Source: Caulobacter soli
GTDB lineage: Bacteria > Pseudomonadota > Alphaproteobacteria > Caulobacterales > Caulobacteraceae
Assembly: GCF_011045195.1 (NCBI RefSeq)
Contig: NZ_CP049199.1
Location: 3,410,001-3,474,000, forward strand
DNA length: 64,000 nt
Direction: 5' to 3'
In this document: piece after piece, positions 39,255 to 47,940 of the stretch
Position numbering within the stretch: position 1 is the first letter of the stretch
How the letters are laid out: each line of letters opens with the position of its first letter
The notes under the pieces: generated by a model
The model's database searches: none
What the model was told of the DNA's origin: nothing
What the model saw: only the letters and a program-made list of their open reading frames with translations
Translations under genes and position numbers: made by a program

Positions 39255-40331
39255 CTAGGCCAGCTCGAAGGGTTCCAGGCCCGCCAGGCGCATGGCCTTG
39301 GGGCGCTCGAGGATGGCGCGGGGCGCGACGCCGCGCACCTCGTCGGCCACGTGCTTGATGTGGTCGGGGGTGGTGCCGCAGCAGCCGCCCAGGATGTTGA
39401 CGATGCCGTCCTTGGCCCACTCGTGCAGCTGGTGGCCCGTCTGGTGCGGCTCCTCGTCGTACTCGCCCATGGCGTTGGGCAGGCCGGCGTTGGGATAGGC
39501 CGCGACCAGGGTGTCGGCGATGCGGGCCATCTCGGCGATGTGCGGCCGCATCAGGTCGGCCCCCAGGGCGCAGTTGAAGCCCACGGCGAACGGCTTGCAG
39601 TGCTTGATCGAGTTCCAGAACGCCTCGGCCGTCTGGCCCGACAGGGTGCGGCCCGAGCGGTCGGTGATGGTGCCGCTGATCCAGATCGGCAGCTCTTCGT
39701 GGCCCTCGTCGCGCAGGTCCATGATCGCCTTGATCGCGGCCTTGCAGTTGAGCGTATCGGTGATGGTCTCGATCAGGAACAGATCGACCCCGCCGTCATA
39801 GAGCGCCGAAACCTGCTCGCGATAGGCCTGGTAGACCTGATCGAAATTGACTTTGCGCGCGCCCGGATCGTTCACGTCCGACGACATCGACAGCATCACG
39901 TTCAACGGCCCGATCGAGCCGGCGACGAAGCGCGGCTTGTCCGGATGCTCGACCAGCCAGCGGTCGGCCACTTCCCGGCCGATGCGCGCGCCCTCGTAGT
40001 TGATGTCACGCACGACGGCGGCGTCCAGGCCGTAGTCGGCCTGGGCGATGGTGGTGCCCGAGAAGGTGTTGGTCTCGGAGATATCGGCGCCGGCGGCGAA
40101 ATAGGCGTCGTGAAGCTCGGCCACCAGATCCGGCCGGGTCAGGCACAGGATGTCGTTGTTGCCCTTCATCTGGCCGTCGTAGTCGGCGAAGCGTTCGGCG
40201 CGGTAGTCGGCCTCGGTCAGCTTCTTCTTCTGGAACATCACGCCCCACGAGCCGTCCAGGATCAGGATGCGGTCCTTGGCGGCGGCCTTGAGGGCGGCGA
40301 TGCGTCCGGCTCGCGTGGTCAGATCGGTCAT
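39255..40331 (-). CDS. metH: methionine synthase, homocysteine-binding half
   Basis: A 358-residue protein equal to the first module of MetH, the zinc homocysteine S-methyltransferase domain. ILILDGSWGVMFQKKKL, ETNTFSGTTIAQADYGL and the zinc ligands (Cys in GFNCALGAD and the Cys pair in ILGGCCGTTPDH near the C-terminus) are present. It must act together with the protein encoded at 35184-37853. A split MetH is known in Caulobacter. ATG 40331, 74 bases after the MBL gene. Confidence 0.95.
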   Translation of the reverse strand: MTDLTTRAGRIAALKAAAKDRILILDGSWGVMFQKKKLTEADYRAERFADYDGQMKGNNDILCLTRPDLVAELHDAYFAAGADISETNTFSGTTIAQADYGLDAAVVRDINYEGARIGREVADRWLVEHPDKPRFVAGSIGPLNVMLSMSSDVNDPGARKVNFDQVYQAYREQVSALYDGGVDLFLIETITDTLNCKAAIKAIMDLRDEGHEELPIWISGTITDRSGRTLSGQTAEAFWNSIKHCKPFAVGFNCALGADLMRPHIAEMARIADTLVAAYPNAGLPNAMGEYDEEPHQTGHQLHEWAKDGIVNILGGCCGTTPDHIKHVADEVRGVAPRAILERPKAMRLAGLEPFELA

Positions 40332-40404
40332 GGTCGGCTCCTGCCGGGGTCTTTCCAGCGCTTCGCGAGGAAGCGGAACTCAATTCTTCTGGCCAGGGCC
40401 AGCG

Positions 40405-41265
40405 CTAGGGTTTGTGCGCCGCCTGCTGGCGCGCCAGTTCCTTGTCGAACGCCTCTTCCGAGGTCGTGGCGTAGCGAGCCAGTTCGGTCGGATCGATGAA
40501 GGCGTTGACGTCGCCGCTCAGCATCTTCCGGCGCTTGTCCAGCAGATGGCCCTGTTCCTCGTGACTGGGCAGCATCACGTCGGTGGGCAGGGCCTTCAGC
40601 GTGGCGAAGGTCGCGCGATAGTCGGCGACGATGTTTTTGTAGGTCTTATTGCCTACCAGCACGTTGTCGGCCACCGAGGCCGAACAGGGGAAGGTGACGT
40701 TCAGCGGCCGGTCGCGGTCGACGACCTGGGTGGTCCAGGTGGTGCAGCCGATGGTGTGGCCGGGCGTCAGGTGGGCGACCAGCAGGGTCTCGCCCAGTTT
40801 CAGCTTCTGGCCATCGCCGAAGGTCTTGTCGACCTTGACCGGCGCGAACGGCGTTGCGCCATTGGCGTTGTCGCCGAAGTGCTGGCCCTTCTCCAGGGCC
40901 GGCTCGTCGGCGCGCGAGGCCCAGACCTTGGCGCCGGTGTCGGCCTTCAGCTGGGCCAGACCGCCGGCGTGGTCGTAGTGGGCGTGGGTGTTGATCAGGA
41001 TCTTCACGTCCGAGAGCTTGAAGCCCAAGGCCTGGATATTGGCCTCGATCAGCTTGGCCCCGGCGGGCGACGGGCCGCTGTCCAACAGCACATGGCCTTC
41101 CGACGACGGGATCAGCCAGGCCGACAGGCCCTCGGAGCCGACATAGTAGATGTTGCCGACCACCCGATACGGGCGGACCGGCTTGGACCAGTTCGGCGGA
41201 TCGGCGGCCTGGGCCGCGCCGGCCAGGGCCAGGACCGCCAGAACGATCGACGCCGTCCGTTTCAT
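40405..41265 (-). CDS. subclass B3 metallo-beta-lactamase (CAU-1/Mbl1b-like)
   Basis: A 286-residue exported zinc hydrolase with a Sec signal (1-20). The B3 ligands are all visible: HAHYDH (His94, His96, Asp98, His99), His170 in TPGHTIG and His235 in PSHEEQ. Two Cys (174 and 194) may form the disulfide seen in this subclass. Overall it resembles the Caulobacter enzyme CAU-1/Mbl1b, which hydrolyses beta-lactams; the natural substrate is not established. The ATG overlaps the metF stop (ATGA), so it is translated with metF. Confidence 0.9.
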   Translation of the reverse strand: MKRTASIVLAVLALAGAAQAADPPNWSKPVRPYRVVGNIYYVGSEGLSAWLIPSSEGHVLLDSGPSPAGAKLIEANIQALGFKLSDVKILINTHAHYDHAGGLAQLKADTGAKVWASRADEPALEKGQHFGDNANGATPFAPVKVDKTFGDGQKLKLGETLLVAHLTPGHTIGCTTWTTQVVDRDRPLNVTFPCSASVADNVLVGNKTYKNIVADYRATFATLKALPTDVMLPSHEEQGHLLDKRRKMLSGDVNAFIDPTELARYATTSEEAFDKELARQQAAHKP

Positions 41266-42209
41266 GCCGCGGCCTCCGAAGGCGCATGGACGGCCTCGCG
41301 CACGCCCAGCACGCGGCAGATCGCATAGACCAGGTCCGCCCGGTTCAGGGTGTAGAAGTGGAAGTCGCTGAAGCCCTGCTCCTGCAGCTTGGCGCACATC
41401 TCGGCGGCCACCGAGCACGCCAGCAGGCGGCGGGTGTCGGCGTCGTCGTCCAGGCCGTCGAACAGATTGGCCAGCCAGCCAGGCACCGCCGTCTGGCAGG
41501 CGGCCGACATCTTCACCAGGCCCTTGAAGTTGGTCACCGGCATGATGCCCGGCACGATCGGGATGGTGATCCCGGCCGCGCGCACCTTGTCGACGAAGCG
41601 CAGGAAGGCGTCGGTGTCGAAGAAGAACTGACTGATCGCCATCGTCGCCCCGGCGTCGACCTTGGCCTTCAGCACCTCGATGTCGTGCTCGATCGACGGG
41701 CTCTCGGGATGCTTTTCCGGATAGACGCCGACCAGCACGTTGAACGGCGCGATCGCGGTCAGGGCCGCGGTCAGCTCGGTGGCGTTCTTGTAACCGTCCT
41801 CGCGGGGCACATAGACGCCGCCGATGCCGCCCTCGCCGGGAGGCGGGTCGCCGCGCAGCGAGACCACGTGGCGCACGCCGGTCTCCCAGTATTCGCGGAT
41901 CACCTCGTCGACCTCGGCGCGGCTGGCGCCGACGCAGGTCAGGTGGGCGGCGGGCTTCAGCGTCGTCTCTTCCAGGATGCGCTTGACCGTGCGGTGCGTG
42001 CGCTCGCGCGTCGAACCGCCGGCCCCGTAGGTCACCGAGACGAAGGCTGGATCCAGCGGGGCCAGGCGCTTGATCGCCGCCCACAGATTCTCTTCCATCT
42101 GCTCGGTCTTGGGCGGGAAGAACTCGAACGAGACGCGCGGACGGTCGGTGCGCTCGCCGGCGCGGGCGATCGGACCGATGACGCGGCGGGGAGCAAGAGA
42201 GGACGTCAT
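41262..42209 (-). CDS. metF: methylenetetrahydrofolate reductase
   Basis: A 315-residue FAD-dependent MetF, which reduces methylene- to methyltetrahydrofolate, the methyl donor for MetH. VSFEFFPPKTEQMEENLW (26-43, with the catalytic Glu), FVSVTYGAGGSTRERT (about 56-71), the LRGDPP segment and ISQFFFDTDAF are the family marks. ATG 42209 overlaps the stop of the ArsR-methyltransferase gene by four bases, and its own stop overlaps the metallo-beta-lactamase start, so the three are a coupled set. Confidence 0.96.
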   Translation of the reverse strand: MTSSLAPRRVIGPIARAGERTDRPRVSFEFFPPKTEQMEENLWAAIKRLAPLDPAFVSVTYGAGGSTRERTHRTVKRILEETTLKPAAHLTCVGASRAEVDEVIREYWETGVRHVVSLRGDPPPGEGGIGGVYVPREDGYKNATELTAALTAIAPFNVLVGVYPEKHPESPSIEHDIEVLKAKVDAGATMAISQFFFDTDAFLRFVDKVRAAGITIPIVPGIMPVTNFKGLVKMSAACQTAVPGWLANLFDGLDDDADTRRLLACSVAAEMCAKLQEQGFSDFHFYTLNRADLVYAICRVLGVREAVHAPSEAAA

Positions 42210-43231
42210 GCGGCGCTTCTTTCGGCGGTCTTGGCGGCGGTCTTGGCGGCGGTCTTGGCGGCGTTTCGGAGGGCTGCCCGGTCACTTGGGCGTCGGGCCG
42301 TCCAGATCTTCACGGTGAGCCCCTCGTCGGAATGCGACGGCAGGGCGATGTTGGCGTCCAGGACCAGGCCGGCGGCCTCGATCCAGGGGATGATCTCGGC
42401 GTCGGCGAAGCCCAGGCGGCGGTGCTGGTGGTTCTCGCGCAGGAACTCGTGGTCGTGGGGCGCGAAGTCGGCGATCAGCAGCAGGCCGCCGTCGGCCACC
42501 AGCCGCGCGGCCTCGGCCACGGCGGCGGCGGGATCGCCCAGATAGTGCAGCACCTGGTGCACGGTCACCAGATCGGCGCAGCCGCCCGGCAGGCCGGTGG
42601 CGAAGATGTCGCCGTGACGCAGCTCGCAGCGGGACAGACCGGCCTTGGCCACCTCGTCGCGGGCGATGTTCAGCATCTGCTGCGACAGGTCCAGGCCCAG
42701 GGCCGTTCCCGCGCGCGCGCCCAGCAAGGTCAGCATCCGGCCCGCGCCGGCGCCCAGGTCGACCATCTCGTCGAAGGGCCCTTCGCCCGCCGCCTGCAGG
42801 ATGGCCGCCTCGACCTCGGCCTCGTCGACATAGAGCGAGCGGATCTCGTTCCAGCGCGCGGCGTTGCGGGCGAAATAGGCCTGGGCGCCGGCCGCGCGCT
42901 CGGCGCGCACCAGGGCCAGCCGCTCGGCGTCGCCCTGGGCGACGGGATCGCGCGGATCGATCAGACCCAGGGCCTGGTCGATCACGGCCCGCCCCGGCGA
43001 CTTCAGCGCCAGGCGATAGAACACCCAGGCGCCGTCCGGAAAGCGCTCGACCAGCCCGGCCTCGGCCAGCAGTTTCAGATGTCGCGAGACGCGGGGCTGG
43101 CTCTGGTCTAGGACCCGGCACAGCTCCAGCACCGAAAGCTCTTCGGCCGCCAACAGGGCCAGCACGCGCAGACGGGTCGATTCCCCCGCCGCGCGCAGCA
43201 AATCCACGACCTGTTCGGACGACAACTTCAT
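42206..43231 (-). CDS. ArsR-type regulator fused to a SAM-methyltransferase domain (SahR-like)
   Basis: A 341-residue fusion. An ArsR winged helix is at about 8-90 (STRLRVLALLAAEELSVLELCRVLDQSQPRVSRHLKLLAEAGL), and a class I SAM-binding domain follows (about 110-315) with VDLGAGAGRMLTLLG and VHQVLHYLGDP. ArsR-methyltransferase fusions known as SahR repress methionine-cycle genes and sense S-adenosylhomocysteine; the position ahead of metF-metH fits this. A perfect palindrome at its start codon is the likely operator. The C-terminus has an AAKT repeat from three 12-base tandem units (42225-42260). Confidence 0.85.
   Translation of the reverse strand: MKLSSEQVVDLLRAAGESTRLRVLALLAAEELSVLELCRVLDQSQPRVSRHLKLLAEAGLVERFPDGAWVFYRLALKSPGRAVIDQALGLIDPRDPVAQGDAERLALVRAERAAGAQAYFARNAARWNEIRSLYVDEAEVEAAILQAAGEGPFDEMVDLGAGAGRMLTLLGARAGTALGLDLSQQMLNIARDEVAKAGLSRCELRHGDIFATGLPGGCADLVTVHQVLHYLGDPAAAVAEAARLVADGGLLLIADFAPHDHEFLRENHQHRRLGFADAEIIPWIEAAGLVLDANIALPSHSDEGLTVKIWTARRPSDRAALRNAAKTAAKTAAKTAERSAA
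42225..42260. repeat. three perfect 12-base tandem units in the regulator gene
   Basis: GCGGTCTTGGCG occurs three times head to tail at 42225-42236, 42237-42248 and 42249-42260. On the coding strand it encodes repeated AAKT near the C-terminus of the ArsR-methyltransferase. Copy changes would keep the frame. Confidence 0.9.
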
Positions 43232-43232
43232 G

Positions 43233-43250
43233 AGGATATAAAGATATCCT
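43233..43250 (-). promoter_or_regulatory. palindromic operator of the met operon
   Basis: AGGATATAAAGATATCCT: 7-base arms AGGATAT and ATATCCT are exact complements around AAAG. It starts one base upstream of the regulator's ATG (43231), overlaps its ribosome site, and is strikingly AT-rich for this DNA. An operator for the ArsR-type regulator itself, and so for the whole operon, is the simplest reading. Confidence 0.7.
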
Positions 43251-43327
43251 TATGTCCGATTTGGCAAGCTAAATCCGAACCACCGCCTCCGCAAAATGAC
43301 GCACGTCTGGCGACCCCACGCGGTGAA

Positions 43328-43702
43328 CTATGCCTCGGGAGAAGACTTCGACGGCTCCCAAAGCTCAATCTTCACCCCCGCCGGGTCGATGAGCCAGGCG
43401 AATCGCCCCATGTCCTCGTCCTGCCGCCCCGTCGGCTCCACGCCCTCGGCGGCGGCCTTGGCCAGCACGCCGTCCAGGTCGTCGACGATGAAGTTGATCA
43501 TGAACGGGGCCTGCGACGGCTCGAAATAGCGGGTGTCGGCGGCGAACGGCGACCAGTTTGTACCGCCCACCTTGGGGTGCTTGAACACCGCCCCGCCCCA
43601 GTCGAACACCTCGAAGCCCAGCACCCGCGCGTACCACTCTCGCACGGCGGCCGGGTCCTCCGCCTTGAAGAATATCCCACCCAGACCCAGGACCTTGGCC
43701 AT
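43328..43702 (-). CDS. VOC (glyoxalase-like) family protein
   Basis: A 124-residue vicinal oxygen chelate protein. LGLGGIFFKAEDPAAVREWYARVLGFEV is the first beta-alpha-beta-beta module and FMINFIVDDLDGVLAKAAAEGVE the second, with DPAGVKIELWEP at the end (Glu is a usual metal ligand). The dimer-forming fold is certain but the reaction (glyoxalase, dioxygenase or resistance type) is not. ATG 43702. It may be cotranscribed with the dehydrogenase gene 26 bases upstream. Confidence 0.85.
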   Translation of the reverse strand: MAKVLGLGGIFFKAEDPAAVREWYARVLGFEVFDWGGAVFKHPKVGGTNWSPFAADTRYFEPSQAPFMINFIVDDLDGVLAKAAAEGVEPTGRQDEDMGRFAWLIDPAGVKIELWEPSKSSPEA

Positions 43703-43728
43703 CTCAGCCCTCCCCTAATCGTTCAAAA

Positions 43729-44688
43729 TCAGCCATCCACCGGCGAGGCCAGGGTCTCGCCCTTGAAGAACCGGCGCAGGTTCTCGACCGTCAGCCCGAC
43801 CATGGCCGGGATGCTGTCCAGCGTGGCGCCGGCGGTATGCGGCGTCAGCACGGTGTGCGGCACGCCGGCCCAACGCGAGGCCGGGGTCGGCTCGTGGTCG
43901 AACACGTCGAGACCCGCCATGCCCAGCCGGCCGTCCTTCAACGCCGCGATCAGGGCGTCCTCGTCGACCAGCGAGCCGCGCGCCACATTGACCAGCAGGC
44001 CCTGCGGTCCCAGCGCCTCGAGGACCGCCTGGTTGATCATGTGGCGGTTGCTGGCGTCGGGACGGGCGCAGACCACCAGGATGTCGCTGTCGCGGGCCAG
44101 GTCCAGCAGGCTCTTGGCGCGCGGCAGTTCGGTCTCCTTGGGCCGCGGCGCCCACCACGAGACCTTCAGCTCGAAGGCCTCCAGCCGCCGGGCCACCGCC
44201 TCGCCGATATGGCCCAGGCCGACGATGCCGGCCTTGCGGCCGCGCAGGCCGTGGCGAGGGCTCATCCGCTCCATGCTGGTCCAGTGGCCGCTGCGCAGCT
44301 TCTGGTCGCCCTCGACGATGCCGCGCCAGGCGGCCAGCACCAGGCCCACCGCGTGGTCGGCGACGTCGGCGGCGTTCAGCCCGGTCGAGTGGCTGACGGC
44401 GATGCCGTGCTGCTTGCACCACGGGACGTCGACGCCGTCATAGCCGACGCTGACACAGGCGATCAGGCCCAGGCGCGGCATCTCCGACAGCAGGTCCTTG
44501 GCCAGCACCATCTCGCCGGCGTGGACGATGGCGCGCACCTGTCGCCCCGGCCCGTCCAGGAACGCCAATCGGTCGGGATAGTCCCACAGCCTGTGCACCT
44601 GGTACGCGCCCTCCAGCAACGGCTGCAGGGGCATCAGCATCTCGTGCGAAAGGACGATGTGGGGCTTCTCGACGGGCGTTTGAGGCAT
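43729..44688 (-). CDS. D-isomer-specific 2-hydroxyacid dehydrogenase
   Basis: A 319-residue NAD(P)H-dependent 2-hydroxyacid dehydrogenase, probably a glyoxylate/hydroxypyruvate reductase type. The Rossmann loop is GLGHIGEAVARRLEAF, the catalytic Arg lies in NVARGSLVDEDAL, the Glu in GLDVFDHEPTP and the His in LTPHTAGAT. WWAPRPKE after the second strand of the cofactor domain suggests NADPH over NADH. ATG 44688. The VOC gene follows 26 bases downstream. Confidence 0.9.
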   Translation of the reverse strand: MPQTPVEKPHIVLSHEMLMPLQPLLEGAYQVHRLWDYPDRLAFLDGPGRQVRAIVHAGEMVLAKDLLSEMPRLGLIACVSVGYDGVDVPWCKQHGIAVSHSTGLNAADVADHAVGLVLAAWRGIVEGDQKLRSGHWTSMERMSPRHGLRGRKAGIVGLGHIGEAVARRLEAFELKVSWWAPRPKETELPRAKSLLDLARDSDILVVCARPDASNRHMINQAVLEALGPQGLLVNVARGSLVDEDALIAALKDGRLGMAGLDVFDHEPTPASRWAGVPHTVLTPHTAGATLDSIPAMVGLTVENLRRFFKGETLASPVDG

Positions 44689-44842
44689 TCTTCTTCTCCA
44701 TCCCGGACAACGCGCGCGACCGCGAGTCGCGCATCCGCAATCTGTCCCTGAAAGATCGGGATCACTGTGGCGGGATCAAGCTACTCCAGTTCCTGGCGAA
44801 CGCCATTTCCCGCCAGGTCCCGCAATAGTGATCGATCCAGGC

Positions 44843-45394
44843 CTAATGTCGGCCTTCGGCGAATTCCTCGATCATCTTGGCGCAGAAGGCCGGCAGATCG
44901 TCGGGCTTGCGCGAGGTGACCAAGCCCTGGTCGACCACGACCTCGCGATCGGTCCAAAGGGCGCCGGCGTTGCGCAGGTCCATCTCCAGCGACGGCCAGG
45001 AGGTCATGTGCTTGCCCTCCACCCCGCCGGCGTTGATCAGCGTCCAGGGACCATGACAGATCGCCGCGATCGGCTTCTTCTCGGTGACGAAGTGACGGAT
45101 GAAGGCGATCGCCTTGGGCTGCAGCCGCAGGGCGTCGGGGTTCAGCACCCCACCCGGCAGGACGATGGCGTCGTAGGACGCCGCGTCGGCCTCCGCCAGT
45201 TCGCGATCGACCGCCACGGCGGAGCCCCAGTCGTGATCCTTCCAGCCCTTGATCTGGCCGGCCTTGGGCGAAACGACCTCGACCTGCGCGCCCGCGGCCT
45301 TCAAGGCCTCGACCGGCTTTTCCAGTTCGGACTGCTCGAAGCCGTCGGTGGCGAGGACGGCGACCTTGCGGCCGGCGAGGGTCTGGTTGGGCAT
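44843..45394 (-). CDS. DJ-1/PfpI family protein
   Basis: A 183-residue class I glutamine amidotransferase-like protein of the PfpI/YhbO branch. The nucleophile Cys lies in AAICHGPWTLINAG (about 109-122) with an upstream Glu in DGFEQSELEKP (about 17-27), the family's catalytic pair; PGGVLNPDALRL follows. Members act in protein or nucleotide deglycation and stress resistance, although the activity is debated. ATG 45394 has AGGAG upstream. It stands alone. Confidence 0.88.
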   Translation of the reverse strand: MPNQTLAGRKVAVLATDGFEQSELEKPVEALKAAGAQVEVVSPKAGQIKGWKDHDWGSAVAVDRELAEADAASYDAIVLPGGVLNPDALRLQPKAIAFIRHFVTEKKPIAAICHGPWTLINAGGVEGKHMTSWPSLEMDLRNAGALWTDREVVVDQGLVTSRKPDDLPAFCAKMIEEFAEGRH

Positions 45395-45551
45395 GGTGGG
45401 CTCCTGACGGGCGAAGAACTGGCCATCCAAACCCCGCCGCGCGGGCCCCGGTTCCGAGCCCGACAAAGGCCAAGCTGTGAACTGTGGTCACGCCGAGGGG
45501 TTTTGTTGAGCGACGCGTCCTGACGGCGCGCCAGTTTCGGAGGAAGTTCCC

Positions 45552-45965
45552 ATGATCATCAGAACCCTCGCCGCCGGCGTCGCCCTGGCCGTGCTGGTCT
45601 CCGGCGCGGCATCGGCCGCGCCGCAGTCCAAGGGCGCGACCGCCTTGGCCGGCCCCAAGCAGCCAATCCCCTACAGCCAACTCGAGGCCTATTCGAAGGC
45701 CTCGGCCAAGACTCGGGCCAGCAAGGACTGGTGGAGCGGCTCGGCCTCGACCGGCACGTCGACCGACACCTCGGCCACGGCTCCGCAGACCGACACCTCG
45801 GCCTCGACCTCGACCAGCACCGACACCGCGGTGAATCCGCCGGCCTCGTCGACCATGCCGTCGGACTCCTCGGCCAGCATGCCGGCCACGCCGCCCGCCT
45901 TGCCGGACTCCACCTCCCCGGCCCCGGGCTCGAACCTGCCAGGCGCGCCCACCGAACCGAAGTAG
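45552..45965 (+). CDS. exported Ser/Thr/Pro-rich low-complexity protein
   Basis: A 137-residue protein with a Sec signal peptide (1-22, cleavage near ASA). The first 40 residues of the mature part are mixed (with KDWW at about 58-61), then about 75 residues are nearly only Ser, Thr, Ala, Pro and Asp. It is likely disordered, on the cell surface or in the periplasm. No family is recognised. ATG 45552 with a perfect GGAGGAAG site, so it is probably well translated. Confidence 0.65.
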   Translation: MIIRTLAAGVALAVLVSGAASAAPQSKGATALAGPKQPIPYSQLEAYSKASAKTRASKDWWSGSASTGTSTDTSATAPQTDTSASTSTSTDTAVNPPASSTMPSDSSASMPATPPALPDSTSPAPGSNLPGAPTEPK

Positions 45966-45984
45966 GCTAGCGCCCAAAACGACG

Positions 45985-46013
45985 ACGGGGCGGCCCTCGC
46001 AGGCCGCCCCGTC
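45985..46013. terminator. bidirectional hairpin between the low-complexity protein gene and ettA
   Basis: ACGGGGCGGCC pairs with GGCCGCCCCGT around CTCGCA, an 11-bp stem, between two convergent genes. Confidence 0.75.
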
Positions 46014-46039
46014 TCCATAGTCTCTAGAAGGTTCGCGCC

Positions 46040-47707
<1,668 letters not shown>

Positions 47708-47892
47708 GGGGGGCGTCGGCCTCTTGCGTATTCGGATCGGGGGTCGGGCGCTCAGATAGCCTTCGGGGCGGGATTCCGCAATGTTCCCGGCGGACATGCG
47801 CCCATGACCACTGTCATCCCGCTGTCGCCTCACCGTCGGAAACCCGACACGGAACTGTCGGCGCGCTGTCGTCGACCGCTGTTACCGCAGAT

Positions 47893-47932
47893 CCCCAAGT
47901 CGACGCCGCTCCCCTTGAGCGTCGGCGTGGGG
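47893..47932 (+). promoter_or_regulatory. 5' hairpin that covers the ribosome site of the TonB receptor gene
   Basis: CCCC at 47893 and the GTGGGG ending at 47932 can close a stem with CGACGCCGCTC and GAGCGTCGGCG inside it (with bulges). The GGGGA that serves as Shine-Dalgarno for ATG 47941 lies in the right arm, so the hairpin could hide it. Pairing is imperfect and no function is shown. Confidence 0.35.
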
Positions 47933-47940
47933 ATAAAACC

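Noticed and set aside
43232..43330. SAM or cobalamin riboswitch upstream of the met operon
   Set aside because: The leader before the regulator gene is short and dominated by one protein-type palindrome; no riboswitch core was recognised.
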